From Woeseiaceae bacterium (GTDB lineage: Bacteria; Pseudomonadota; Gammaproteobacteria; Steroidobacterales; Woeseiaceae): a DNA stretch of 37,252 bases. The translations under genes were made by a program, and so were the position numbers. This document shows positions 7,932-16,366 of this stretch, piece by piece. Each line of letters starts with the position of its first letter. Positions within the stretch are counted from its first letter, which is position 1. The DNA lies in the NCBI GenBank assembly GCA_024640365.1, contig JAHEFE010000004.1, positions 1 to 37,252 on the forward strand, in the 5' to 3' direction. A model generated the notes under the pieces. The model did not search any database. It worked only from the letters and a program-made list of their open reading frames with translations, and was not told the DNA's origin.

Positions 7932-8322
7932 AAAAGCCGAGTTATGGACCCAATAGTCGTAAATTCGGTCCGAGCCCTTTTATCTAGAGAAAATCCGCGC
8001 AGAAATGTCATTTCCGGAGAGTTCTTGCAAAACAAATGCTGCCTATTTTTGCGCTGATTGACTCATTCAATTGCTGTGAAAGTAGCATCTCTTTCTACCG
8101 CCGTCCCTGTGGCCCGCCGGATGTTGAGGTACGACCCGCAGTTTGTACTTAGACAAATTCCAAGTATCTGTTTCGGTTTGCAATTTTCTCTCGATATTGG
8201 GGCGGAGCTGCGCTCGTTCAATTGTGTTCTCCCCCTATTAATCTCCGCATGACTTAGTCGTATAACCGCTGCCGCTCGCACCGAACTGCAGTTGGCCCCG
8301 ACTGTACGTTTTGGAGGTAAGT
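7932..8322. other. 391-base gap without a supported gene
   Basis: Apart from the possible terminator at its left end I see no gene. A 64-residue open frame at 8058-8252 has no ribosome binding site or recognisable content. GAAAT-GTC-ATTTC (8002-8014) is a minor palindrome. The promoter for the secreted protein that follows presumably lies here, but I cannot point to a convincing one. Confidence 0.5.
7946..7980 (+). terminator. Possible terminator after the lipoprotein gene
   Basis: GGACCCAAT (7946-7954) and ATTCGGTCC (7963-7971) pair with one mismatch around an 8-base loop, followed by GAGCCCTTTT. The T-run is short and slightly displaced, so this is only a plausible intrinsic terminator closing the 5474-7931 group. 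Confidence 0.35.
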
Positions 8323-8856
8323 ATGAAAAGTTTCAAGGTTCGCTACACATTGATTGGCGTGTTGCTTCTGGCAATGGCAATACCTGGTTTGGCAATGGCT
8401 GAGCATGGTAAAAAGGATTGCACCTTACAAGGAACGTGGTTTGGTGTTGTCAGCCCGGAAAATAAGGTACTCAGCGGCTGGATGGTTACCGCGGAAGGCA
8501 AGTCAAATGGTCACGGTACCAACATTCTTGAGTACCCAAATTTTGATGCGACGCTGGGAAATAATTTTCCGGACGCCGTACGTATTAGTACTTTGAGAGG
8601 TGCGTGGGTACGTACTGGTGGCAACTCGTTCGATTACACGATGACGGGAATGGCAGTAGCTGCGAACGGGGTGACTCCGGTCTGGATCGGGAAGCTCAGT
8701 GGGCATATCACGCTGAGTGAAGACTGCAATTCGGAGGAGATTACCGCTACGTTTGAAATATTTGAACCGTCGGTAAGTCCTTTTGATGGTGATCCGCTGT
8801 TCCCGATTTTTTTACCAACACATAATGGCTACCGCGCGTATGTAGATCTGCCGTAA
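8323..8856 (+). CDS. Secreted protein of unknown function
   Basis: 177 residues. MKSFKVRYTLIGVLLLAMA is a clear Sec signal peptide, with likely cleavage after AMA at about residue 27 (before EHGKKDC). The mature protein has two Cys residues (KKDCTLQGTW and EDCNSEE) and alternating hydrophobic segments suggesting a beta-rich lipocalin-like or jelly-roll fold. I do not recognise a family. GGAGGT at 8313-8318 fixes the ATG at 8323. It stands alone and is convergent with the ABC transporter gene, from which a strong hairpin separates it. Confidence 0.7.
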   Translation: MKSFKVRYTLIGVLLLAMAIPGLAMAEHGKKDCTLQGTWFGVVSPENKVLSGWMVTAEGKSNGHGTNILEYPNFDATLGNNFPDAVRISTLRGAWVRTGGNSFDYTMTGMAVAANGVTPVWIGKLSGHITLSEDCNSEEITATFEIFEPSVSPFDGDPLFPIFLPTHNGYRAYVDLP

Positions 8857-8921
8857 CTTAAAGGAAGGACGTTGAAGACACACTGCAATGGCTAACTTGC
8901 AGTCTTGGTTCGAGTCAGGAA

Positions 8922-8950
8922 AGCGACGCGCCCATTTTGGGCGCGTCGTT
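8922..8950. terminator. Strong hairpin between convergent genes, probable bidirectional terminator
   Basis: CGACGCGCCC (8924-8933) and GGGCGCGTCG (8939-8948) form a perfect 10-base GC-rich stem around ATTTT. Flanking A/T and wobble pairs extend it by two. It lies between the stop of the secreted protein (8856) and the stop of the ABC transporter (8981, minus strand), the expected place for a shared terminator. The T-tracts are weak on both strands. Confidence 0.65.
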
Positions 8951-8965
8951 CGTATTGGATGTTCA

Positions 8966-8980
8966 TCGGTCCGACCCCAT
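8966..8980. repeat. Degenerate GGGGTC-type repeat
   Basis: On the minus strand this reads ATGGGGTCGGACC, directly after the ABC transporter stop codon. It resembles the GGGGTCAGACCCC units at 431-494 but has lost the perfect symmetry. It is probably another decayed member of the same dispersed family, or chance. Confidence 0.35.
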
Positions 8981-10825
8981 TTATTTGGTCTCTGCTTTGC
9001 GCTCCTCTTGCTGCAGCGTCCACATATTAGCGTAAACGCCTTTGGCTGCCAGCAGCTCAGAATGACGGCCGCGTTCGACAATCACGCCGTTATCCATAAC
9101 CAGAATCAGGTCTGCGTTCATCACGGTTGACAGTCGATGGGCAATACTCAGCGTGGTGCGGCCAACTTGAATGCGTTCCAGTTCGGTTTGAATGGACTTC
9201 TCGGATTGCGAGTCGAGCGAGGAGGTGGCCTCGTCGAAAATCAAAATCTTTGGATTTTTGAGCAACGCACGCGCAATGGCCACTCGTTGCTTTTCGCCGC
9301 CCGAAAGTTTCAAGCCACGTTCGCCGACTTCGGTTTCATAACCGTCTGGCATGGCCACGATGAATTCATGGATGTGAGCAGCGCGCGCTGCTGCCTCGAC
9401 TTCTTCTCGCGTCGCATCGGTGCGGCCGTACCGAATGTTATAAAAAATTGTGTCATTAAAGAGCACGGTATCCTGTGGCACGATGGCGATAGCGGCACGC
9501 AAGCTAGCTTGCGTGTAATCGCGAATGTCTTTGTCGTCTATGGTGATGCGACCGGCATCGACATCGTAGAAGCGGTACATCAGGCGGGTGAGGGTCGATT
9601 TGCCGGCGCCGGAATGACCGACGACCGCCACTGAACCGCCGGGCGAGATTTCGAAACTGAGGCCATACAGAATTTTGCGCCGTTCGTCGTAACCGAACTC
9701 AACATCCTCGAAGCGCACGGTCGGCGTTTTAGTAACGAGTGGCACGGCATCCAGTCGATCCTGGACATCCATACGTTCATCCAGCAGGCCAAACAAGCGC
9801 TCCATGTTGGTTAGCGCTTGCTTTACTTCGCGATACATCATTCCCAGCAGGAATAAGGGGGCAGACAACTGCAGCAGATAGGCGTTCACCAGGACCAGGT
9901 CACCAATGGTCATGCTGCCGGCAACCACACCAGCGGCCGCTTGCCACATCATCAGAGTGACGCCGGTAGCAATAATCAGGGTCTGGCCAAGGTTCAACAC
10001 GGCGAGCGTGGTCAGCGCCTTGACCCGAGTGTCCTCAAGCGTTTTGAGGTTTTCGTCGTAGCGCAAGGCTTCGTGGACTTCGTTATTAAAGTACTTGACG
10101 GTCTCGTAGTTCAGCAATGAGTCAACAGCGCGTTCGTTAGCCTTGGTATCAGCCTCTACGGCCGCTCGGTAATAACGGGTGCGCCACTCGGTGACCGAAA
10201 ACGTCCACAGCATATACGCGGCCAGCGTGCCGAGTGTGATGAGTCCGAACGTCCAGCCATAGGCCCAGACCAGCACGCCGGTAACCAGCGTTGCTTCGAC
10301 AATGGTCGGCACGATTGTATACAGCGTCCAGTCGAGCATCTCGGATACAGAACTGCTGCCACGTTCGATGTCGCGTGCGATACCACCGGTACGACGACCC
10401 AGATGGAAACGCATACTCAGGGCATGCAGGTGGCGAAACACCCGTAAGGTAATTTCTCGGGAGCTGCGGGCCATGACTCGCGCGAAGACCACCTGGCGCA
10501 GTTCGCTGAACAGAGTCACGCTGACCCGTGAAGCGCCATAGGCGACTAACAACGCGACCGGCAGTACGATGAGACTCGGTTTTACATTCAGTTGATCGAC
10601 AATGCCCTTCAAAGCATAAGGCACGACCAGGTTGGCGAGCTTGGCAGACAGGATCAGTAACAGTGCCAGCGAGATGCGGCCGATATAGGGTCTCAGGTAG
10701 GGCAGCAGGTCTAACAGGACGGACATATCGCCACGGGCGTTTCTGGCGCGCGCAATGGGCGCGCTGGAGTTTTCCTCGGCCGTCAGGACGTCTCGTTCGT
10801 TGCTGTCTTCAGTGTTGGGATCCAA
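8981..10825 (-). CDS. Atm1/HMT1-type ABC exporter (fused permease-ATPase)
   Basis: A 614-residue half-transporter: six transmembrane helices (about 45-345), then one ATPase domain. It shows Walker A GHSGAGKST (403-411), signature LSGGEKQR (507-514), Walker B ILIFDEATSSLD (Asp 531, Glu 532) and the H-loop His 563, so it should be active as a homodimer. The cytosolic loop FHLGRRTGGIARDIERG (about 140-156) is the hallmark of the Atm1/ABCB7/HMT1 group, which in bacteria exports glutathione-linked metal or sulphur compounds and protects against heavy metals. The substrate here is inferred from family membership. The start is TTG at 10825: an in-frame stop lies five codons upstream, and the next ATG (residue 34) has no ribosome binding site. 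The gene ends at a degenerate GGGGTC repeat and a shared terminator hairpin. Confidence 0.9.
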   Translation of the reverse strand: MDPNTEDSNERDVLTAEENSSAPIARARNARGDMSVLLDLLPYLRPYIGRISLALLLILSAKLANLVVPYALKGIVDQLNVKPSLIVLPVALLVAYGASRVSVTLFSELRQVVFARVMARSSREITLRVFRHLHALSMRFHLGRRTGGIARDIERGSSSVSEMLDWTLYTIVPTIVEATLVTGVLVWAYGWTFGLITLGTLAAYMLWTFSVTEWRTRYYRAAVEADTKANERAVDSLLNYETVKYFNNEVHEALRYDENLKTLEDTRVKALTTLAVLNLGQTLIIATGVTLMMWQAAAGVVAGSMTIGDLVLVNAYLLQLSAPLFLLGMMYREVKQALTNMERLFGLLDERMDVQDRLDAVPLVTKTPTVRFEDVEFGYDERRKILYGLSFEISPGGSVAVVGHSGAGKSTLTRLMYRFYDVDAGRITIDDKDIRDYTQASLRAAIAIVPQDTVLFNDTIFYNIRYGRTDATREEVEAAARAAHIHEFIVAMPDGYETEVGERGLKLSGGEKQRVAIARALLKNPKILIFDEATSSLDSQSEKSIQTELERIQVGRTTLSIAHRLSTVMNADLILVMDNGVIVERGRHSELLAAKGVYANMWTLQQEERKAETK

Positions 10826-10915
10826 CGCAGGCTGCCTTTATTCTTGTCGCTTGCTCAGAGCGGGTTGGGCGAAAGAATAGCATGGGAAAGGCTATGAATA
10901 TTCGCCGGCGCCGGC

Positions 10916-10932
10916 TTTTAAGACCTGACCCG
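10916..10932. repeat. Possible GGGTCAGG-type repeat remnant
   Basis: TTTTAAGACCTGACCCG lies between the divergent ABC exporter and the following gene. On the other strand it reads GGGTCAGGTCTTAAAA, which resembles the GGGGTC family seen at 431-494 and 29724-29743. It is weak and may be chance. Confidence 0.25.
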
Positions 10933-10957
10933 CCAATAGGTGCATAATGCCAACGCT

Positions 10958-11644
10958 ATGAGCAACCACTATGATATTCACCCCTCCACCGAGCTCCGCG
11001 AGCTATTCGCATCCATGCCGATTCCCTACCAGGGGCGGAACCCGGAGCAGGCCAGCGTTATATTTGTCGGTCTTGATGCGAATTACTCGGCTGACCTCTT
11101 TGTAGATGCCGTTTTCAGCGATTTGATGCTTGAGTACCATCGCGATGGCGTCGCGTTTTGGCAAAAACACAATAAACATCATCCTTTCTTGCTGGAGGAA
11201 TATCCTCTGAAGAAGAACCGTGGTGGCGTTACCTATCACCGCAAGTTCGAGACCATGGGGCTCACCGCTAAGCACGCCGAGTTCATATCGTTTGTCGAGC
11301 TCCTGGATGTCCCGACAGTGGGGAGCACCGAGAAAAAGAAGTTTTGGCAGCTATTTAATCTGGAGCATGCTCGGCAGCTTGATGCCATATTCACAAGCGG
11401 CGCGGACCGGCTGGTTCTGTTGTCAGGGTCTGTACTTCGCAATATGCAGCACGCCAAGAATGTACACGGTATATTTTCCTGGTTGCCCGCTACGGTAACT
11501 CGCGACAAATTCCACCAGATTGGAAAAACAGAATTTCACCTGGTGCGGCATTTCTCATCCGATATTCCGCTGGGGGAACTCAAATTTATGGGGCGCTTGA
11601 TAGACGCCCAATGCACGAAGACAGGCAGTAAGCCGGTCGACTAA
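10958..11644 (+). CDS. Uncharacterised cytosolic protein, possibly uracil-DNA-glycosylase-like fold
   Basis: 228 residues with no signal or membrane segment. Notable stretches are SVIFVGLDANYS (near residues 34-45), FWQKHNKHHPFLL, YHRKFETMGL, FISFVELLDVPTVGS and ADRLVLLSGSVLRNMQ. The VIFVGLxxN start, the central FVELL strand and the late LLSGSVL segment recall the order of motifs in the UDG superfamily. I cannot identify catalytic residues with confidence, so this is a guess at fold only. The frame opens with GTG at 10940, but the ATG at 10958 is the more natural start. Thirteen bases separate it from kup, so the two are probably co-transcribed. A nucleic-acid role is not supported by the neighbours. 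Confidence 0.6.
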   Translation: MSNHYDIHPSTELRELFASMPIPYQGRNPEQASVIFVGLDANYSADLFVDAVFSDLMLEYHRDGVAFWQKHNKHHPFLLEEYPLKKNRGGVTYHRKFETMGLTAKHAEFISFVELLDVPTVGSTEKKKFWQLFNLEHARQLDAIFTSGADRLVLLSGSVLRNMQHAKNVHGIFSWLPATVTRDKFHQIGKTEFHLVRHFSSDIPLGELKFMGRLIDAQCTKTGSKPVD

Positions 11645-11657
11645 ATTAAGGACTGCC

Positions 11658-13601
11658 ATGACGGTGAATCCTAACGAACCGCAGGGCCGCGACGCCCAAC
11701 AGGAAGCCCACGACAGGGCGCCGGTCGTGGAGCCGCACAGTCAATCGTTCAAAGTGCTCGCGATAGCGGTGTTGGGAGTTGTGTACGGCGATATCGGTAC
11801 GAGCCCAATTTATGCTTTGCGCGAGACATTTGCGGGCAAGCATCCGATTCCGGTATCACCCGATAATGTGTTGGGCGTGCTGTCGCTGATTTTCTGGACC
11901 CTGATCCTGGTCATTTCATTGAAGTACATGATCTTCGTTTTGCGTGCGGACAATCGCGGCGAGGGCGGCACGTTTGCATTGATGGCATTGCTCAATCCGG
12001 ATAGCAACCAGGATCGGAGAGGGCGCCGCGTACTCATTCTTCTCGGCATCCTCGGTGCGTCGATGTTGTATGGCGGTGCGATGATCACGCCGGCGATCTC
12101 GGTGCTCAGCGCAGTGGAAGGCTTGCAGGTCGCTGCACCCAATCTCGATAAATACATTGTTACGATAACGGTCGGTATTCTATTCGCGTTATTTGCCGTG
12201 CAACGTCACGGCACGGCCAAGGTCGGCGCTATTTTCGGGCCGTTGACCCTGGTCTGGTTCGCAGTGCTCGCGGCACTCGGTATCTACGGCATAGTGCAGG
12301 CACCGCAGGTTTTGCTGGCACTCGATCCACGCCATGCTGTGACCTATTTTGCGACTAATGGCATGAACGGTTATTTCGCGATTTACGCGATTTTCCTGGT
12401 CACAACAGGCGGCGAAGCGTTGTACGCAGACCTCGGACATTTCGGCCGTGTGCCAATCCGCAAGGTTTGGTTCATGTTTGTACTGCCATCGCTGCTCCTT
12501 AATTATTTCGGTCAGGGCGCGCTGCTGATTACGGATCCAGAGGGTAGTACTCATCCGTTTTATCACCTGTCCCCGAGCTGGGGCGTGCTGCCCCTGGTGT
12601 TCCTGGCGACAGCGGCGACCTGTATCGCGTCGCAGGCGGTGATTACCGGCGCGTATTCGATGACGCGACAAGCGGTGCATCTTGGCTTGCTGCCAGGACT
12701 AACAGTGCATCAAACCTCGGCCGATGCTCGCGGCCAGATCTACATGCCGACGGTAAACTGGTTTTTGATGATTGCGGCTATTAGCCTGGTGGTCGCATTT
12801 AAATCGTCGGGTAATTTAGCAGCGGCCTATGGCGTAGCAGTCAACTCGACGATGGCGATTACGACGGTGTTGGCCTTTAACGTAGCGCGAGAACGCGGTG
12901 GCTGGGGCATGCCTGCAGCGCTCGCATTTTTGATCGGTTTTCTGTTTATCGACCTCGGCTACCTGGGTGCTAACATCATGACCGTTCCCGACGGTGGCTG
13001 GTTGCCGCTGCTCATTGGTGCCGTGTTATTCACGATCATGACAACCTGGCGCCGCGGCGCTCAGTTGGTTGCCGAGCATATCGGTAGTATCGCCCCAAAC
13101 GTCGAGACATTTATAGGCAAGGTAATGGGTGAGAAGGTCCCGCGAGTTCCCGGTGCCGCCATATTTTTTACCGGGCGTCTTGAGCAAACGCCGCCGGCAC
13201 TGCAACAACTGTTGCGGCGAACGGGTGTCCTCCACGAGCAGGTGGTGCTGACCACAGTCGTTATTGAACCGGTTGCGAGGATAGAACCCGAGGAACGGCT
13301 TGAGCTGACGCAGCTGGACGCCGGTTTTTATCGCTTGGTGATTCGCTATGGTTTCATGCAAGGCCCTAACGTTCCCTCGGATCTTGCAGCTTGTGCTGAT
13401 CTGGGCCTGGAACTCGATCTGGACAAGTTGCATTACTTTATTGGTCACCTGGATTTGTTGGCTGGACGCAAACGCCACGGCATGGCCCGCTGGCGGGACC
13501 GGTTGTTTGTGCGCATGGCCGCGAACAGCCAGGAGGTAACTTCGTTCTATCAAATACCGGCGACCCAAGCGATGCACGTCGGCTTACAGGTGAGTATCTA
13601 G
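11658..13601 (+). CDS. kup: KUP-family low-affinity potassium transporter
   Basis: 647 residues, close to the usual length of bacterial Kup. The family signature VVYGDIGTSPIYALRE lies at about residues 36-51, followed by GEGGTFALMALL and GGAMITPAISVLSAVEGL, all in the first helices that form the K+ path. About twelve transmembrane segments run to residue 460. A C-terminal cytosolic domain of about 190 residues follows, ending in the family-typical AMHVGLQVSI. Kup imports K+ with protons in the inner membrane. AAGGA at 11648-11652 supports the ATG at 11658. It follows the uncharacterised 10958 gene closely. A degenerate copy of its 3' end is found 1.6 kb downstream (15225-15256). Confidence 0.93.
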   Translation: MTVNPNEPQGRDAQQEAHDRAPVVEPHSQSFKVLAIAVLGVVYGDIGTSPIYALRETFAGKHPIPVSPDNVLGVLSLIFWTLILVISLKYMIFVLRADNRGEGGTFALMALLNPDSNQDRRGRRVLILLGILGASMLYGGAMITPAISVLSAVEGLQVAAPNLDKYIVTITVGILFALFAVQRHGTAKVGAIFGPLTLVWFAVLAALGIYGIVQAPQVLLALDPRHAVTYFATNGMNGYFAIYAIFLVTTGGEALYADLGHFGRVPIRKVWFMFVLPSLLLNYFGQGALLITDPEGSTHPFYHLSPSWGVLPLVFLATAATCIASQAVITGAYSMTRQAVHLGLLPGLTVHQTSADARGQIYMPTVNWFLMIAAISLVVAFKSSGNLAAAYGVAVNSTMAITTVLAFNVARERGGWGMPAALAFLIGFLFIDLGYLGANIMTVPDGGWLPLLIGAVLFTIMTTWRRGAQLVAEHIGSIAPNVETFIGKVMGEKVPRVPGAAIFFTGRLEQTPPALQQLLRRTGVLHEQVVLTTVVIEPVARIEPEERLELTQLDAGFYRLVIRYGFMQGPNVPSDLAACADLGLELDLDKLHYFIGHLDLLAGRKRHGMARWRDRLFVRMAANSQEVTSFYQIPATQAMHVGLQVSI

Positions 13602-13713
13602 ATAACGCGGCAAGGTGGTAAGGTAGAAAGGGAAAACAAATAAGATCGTGAACGTCGATTTATAAATTCAGCGCGAAAAGCATAAGTGCATAGTATCGAA
13701 TGGGAGAGCAGTG

Positions 13714-15189
13714 ATGACGCGTTTTAGATTAATAACACACATAGTGATACTGGCAGCACTCCTTAATCCCTGCCTTACAAATGCACAAGACGATCATGAG
13801 TTTAGCAACGCGGAAGCCTTGGCTAGCCCGGAAGTCCAGGGGGCTCTTGCGGCTATAGATGCATGGATACAAGGCGTGCAGACCTATGAAAAGGTTCCCG
13901 GTATCTCTGTCGGCATCGTACGCGGACAGGATCTGATTTGGGCGAAAGGCTATGGTTACTCGAATCCTAAAACAAAACGACCGGCTGATGAGAATACGCT
14001 CTACAGTATTTGCAGCATTAGTAAGCTCTTTACCTCAATCGGCATCATGCAATTGCGGGATGCCAATAAACTGGAGTTGCGGGATCCAGTTAGTAAACAC
14101 CTGGACTGGTTTAACATTACCCAGTCATTCGGAGATAGTGGGCCGATTACTATCGAGAGCCTGCTGACCCATTCATCCGGATTGCCAAGAGAGTCGGACT
14201 TTTCGTATTGGCTGGGTTCGGACTATGCATTTCCGACTCGGGACCAATTGATAGACAAGCTCAAAACGCAGACTACCCTGTATCCTGCGCAACGCACTTT
14301 TCAATACTCAAATCTTGCACTGTCACTCGCCGGTGAGATTATCCAAAAAGAGTCGCAGCAGGATTACGAGGACTATATAAAACAAAATATTCTGGAGCCG
14401 TTGCAGCTGGTCAATACGCGACCGTACTACCCGGAAAAAATGCGCGGTAAAGAGTTGGCCATCGGCTACTCGGGAGTCGCTCGCAGCGGAGAACGGAGTG
14501 AAATTGGACCGTTTTTCACTCGAGGCATTACGGCGGCCGCCGGCTTTACCTCGTCCGTTTATGATCTCGCCAAGTTTGCCAGTTGGCAGTTCAGGCTGCT
14601 CCAGGGTGGCGTGCACGAGGTGCTCGACGCGAACACATTGCGGGAAATGCAGCGCGTGCACTGGGTGGATCCGGACTGGGAGACAACCTGGGGTCTTGGG
14701 TTCACCGTCGAGCATGTGGGAGAGTCGACGGTGGTCGGCCATAGCGGCGGCTGTCCGGGTTACATCACCAATGTCGACATGATTCCCAAGGACGGGCTTG
14801 CCGTCATTGCACTGACCAATGCGGGTGACGGTCCTGCGACAAAAATCACTCGAAATGTATTAGAGACGTTTGGAGCCGCGCTGAAAAATATCGGCTCACC
14901 GGTTGAGACGGAGGTGCCTGATTTGTCGAAATACGTAGGCAATTATGATGTGTATCCCTGGGGCGGCGAACTCGCTATTCGTCAATGGGGTGATCATTTG
15001 ATCGCTTTTGAAATCCCGTCCAGGGATCTGGGCAAGGCAATTGAAAAACTCACCTTGAAAAGTGGCGATACGTTTACCCGTGTGAGTGCCGATGGCGAAG
15101 ACAGGGAGGACTGGTTATTTGAACTTGGCAATGACGGCAAGGCGCAGCGAATCGTTTTGCATAGTCAAAACTATGCACGGATTAAATAG
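13714..15189 (+). CDS. Exported beta-lactamase-family serine hydrolase
   Basis: 491 residues. A Sec signal peptide (MTRFRLITHIVILAALLNPCLTNA) precedes a class C beta-lactamase/penicillin-binding-protein-like domain. The nucleophile motif is S101-I-S-K104 and the second motif Y198-S-N200. GHSGGCPGY near residue 347 occupies the KTG-like third position. About 110 C-terminal residues form a probable small beta-domain (KYVGNYDVYPWGGEL), as in many DUF3471-type esterases. Such proteins are peptidases, esterases or D-aminopeptidases, and antibiotic hydrolysis should not be assumed. GGGAGAG at 13702-13708 favours the ATG at 13714 over the GTG three bases earlier. It sits alone between kup and a remnant of the kup 3' end. 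Confidence 0.88.
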   Translation: MTRFRLITHIVILAALLNPCLTNAQDDHEFSNAEALASPEVQGALAAIDAWIQGVQTYEKVPGISVGIVRGQDLIWAKGYGYSNPKTKRPADENTLYSICSISKLFTSIGIMQLRDANKLELRDPVSKHLDWFNITQSFGDSGPITIESLLTHSSGLPRESDFSYWLGSDYAFPTRDQLIDKLKTQTTLYPAQRTFQYSNLALSLAGEIIQKESQQDYEDYIKQNILEPLQLVNTRPYYPEKMRGKELAIGYSGVARSGERSEIGPFFTRGITAAAGFTSSVYDLAKFASWQFRLLQGGVHEVLDANTLREMQRVHWVDPDWETTWGLGFTVEHVGESTVVGHSGGCPGYITNVDMIPKDGLAVIALTNAGDGPATKITRNVLETFGAALKNIGSPVETEVPDLSKYVGNYDVYPWGGELAIRQWGDHLIAFEIPSRDLGKAIEKLTLKSGDTFTRVSADGEDREDWLFELGNDGKAQRIVLHSQNYARIK

Positions 15190-15208
15190 CCTGAGGAGTT
15201 GCTCAGGC
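15189..15208 (+). terminator. Hairpin at the end of the serine hydrolase gene
   Basis: GCCTGAG (15189-15195) pairs with CTCAGGC (15202-15208) around a 6-base loop, overlapping the stop codon. No T-run follows, so it is a weak terminator candidate or an mRNA-stabilising hairpin. Confidence 0.3.
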
Positions 15209-15224
15209 GCACGCCTCGGCGCAC

Positions 15225-15256
15225 GCGATGCATGTCGGCGTACACGTGGTATCTAG
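15225..15256 (+). pseudogene. Remnant copy of the kup 3' end
   Basis: The stretch GCGATGCATGTCGGC...GTATCTAG aligns with the last 33 bases of kup (13569-13601, GCGATGCACGTCGGC...GTATCTAG) with about four substitutions and one deleted base. It encodes AMHVGVHV in the matching frame, corresponding to kup's AMHVGLQV, before the frame shifts. Weaker similarity extends a few bases upstream (GGCGCACGC versus GGCGACCCAAGC). The simplest reading is that kup, or its tail, was once duplicated and the serine hydrolase now occupies the space between. Chance similarity of 28 out of 33 bases this close by is unlikely. Confidence 0.65.
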
Positions 15257-15396
15257 TCGACTGCGTGTATGACTACCCCTGAATAACTCTGCAAAACACT
15301 GCGAATGTGATTTGCTTGGATCCGGGCTGAATTGGCCAGGTGATTGCTGAATCGGTTAAGGTGTTTGCAGATTTTCGAATAGCGGGGGAAATAATC

Positions 15397-16335
15397 ATGG
15401 TCAACAAGGTCGCGATTATTCAAACGCCACCGGCGTATCTCAACAGAGAAATGACAGTGGCGGGAATACTGGAAAGTATCGCAGAGTGCGCTGGCAATGG
15501 AGTCGAATTGCTGGTTTTTCCGGAGGCGTATATCCCGGGTTACCCTACCTGGGTTTGGCGTTTGAAGCCGGGCGCTGACATGAGCCTGGCCGGCGAGATT
15601 CATTCACGCCTTCGCGAAAATGCAGTGGACCTTGCAAGGGGCGATTTACAGCCTATCCAGGATGCGGCGGCCAAGCATGGTGTCACTCTGGTTCTCGGCA
15701 TTCATGAACTTGAGAGTGAATTCAGTGGTAGTACGCTTTTTAACAGCGTGCTCGTCATAGGCCCCGATGGGAGTCTTCTGAATCGTCACCGCAAGCTAAT
15801 GCCTACTAATCCCGAGCGCATGGTTTGGGGTATGGGCGACGCGAGTGGTCTACGGGTCGTGGACACGCCAGTCGGCAGGATTGGCACCTTGATTTGTTGG
15901 GAGGCATATATGCCGTTGGCGCGCTACGCACTGTATGCGCAAGATATCGATATTATGGTTGTGCCGACCTGGGATTGCTCGGATACCTGGCTTGCCAGCA
16001 TGCGCCACATCGCCATGGAGGCGGGGTGCTGGGTACTTACGACGGCGACAGCGTTGCAAGGCAGCGACATGCCGGCAGATTTCCCGGATCGGGGTCGCTT
16101 GTTTGATGATGCGGAATGGATAAATGACGGCAACGCAACGGTAATTAAACCGATGGGTGCTGTTGTAGCCGGTCCGATGAGTCGCGACAAGGGAGTTTTG
16201 TACGCAGAGATTGATAAAAGAGCCGCCAAGCAGGCACGTCGCTCGCTCGATGTTACTGGCCACTATTCGCGTCCCGATATTTTTTCACTGGCGGTCAATC
16301 GCGAACCGCTGAACCCGGTCGACTTTTTTGACTAA
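15397..16335 (+). CDS. Nitrilase-family carbon-nitrogen hydrolase
   Basis: 312 residues, typical for a cytosolic nitrilase. The catalytic triad is visible: Glu43 in VFPEAYIPGYP, Lys133 in HRKLMPT and Cys167 in LICWEAYMP. The HRKLMPTNPERMVWGMGD segment and the W after the catalytic Cys place it with true nitrilases (branch 1, nitrile to acid plus ammonia) or the related cyanide-degrading enzymes, rather than amidases or ureidopropionases. The usual CWEN/CWEH is CWEA here. GGGGGAA at 15384-15390 sets the ATG at 15397; a longer frame to 15340 has no support. It stands alone, convergent with the tandem membrane pair, so the natural substrate is not indicated. Confidence 0.9.
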   Translation: MVNKVAIIQTPPAYLNREMTVAGILESIAECAGNGVELLVFPEAYIPGYPTWVWRLKPGADMSLAGEIHSRLRENAVDLARGDLQPIQDAAAKHGVTLVLGIHELESEFSGSTLFNSVLVIGPDGSLLNRHRKLMPTNPERMVWGMGDASGLRVVDTPVGRIGTLICWEAYMPLARYALYAQDIDIMVVPTWDCSDTWLASMRHIAMEAGCWVLTTATALQGSDMPADFPDRGRLFDDAEWINDGNATVIKPMGAVVAGPMSRDKGVLYAEIDKRAAKQARRSLDVTGHYSRPDIFSLAVNREPLNPVDFFD

Positions 16336-16366
16336 TTGAAAATGGGGTTGTAATGCCCTAACGCTG

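Noticed and set aside
8058..8252. 64-codon frame in the gap before the secreted protein
   Set aside because: No ribosome binding site, low-information sequence, no neighbour logic.
8901..8920. GGTTCGAGTC resembling a tRNA T-arm
   Set aside because: Flanking bases do not pair as a T-stem and no acceptor or anticodon arm can be built.
9137..9634. 165-codon plus-strand frame opposite the ABC exporter ATPase domain
   Set aside because: Antisense to highly conserved Walker and signature motifs.
12189..12680. 163-codon minus-strand frame inside kup
   Set aside because: Antisense to kup, no ribosome binding site or family features.
13714..15189. Calling the serine hydrolase an antibiotic resistance beta-lactamase
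   Set aside because: It has a C-terminal extra domain and the motif set of esterase/peptidase relatives; nothing specific to beta-lactam hydrolysis.
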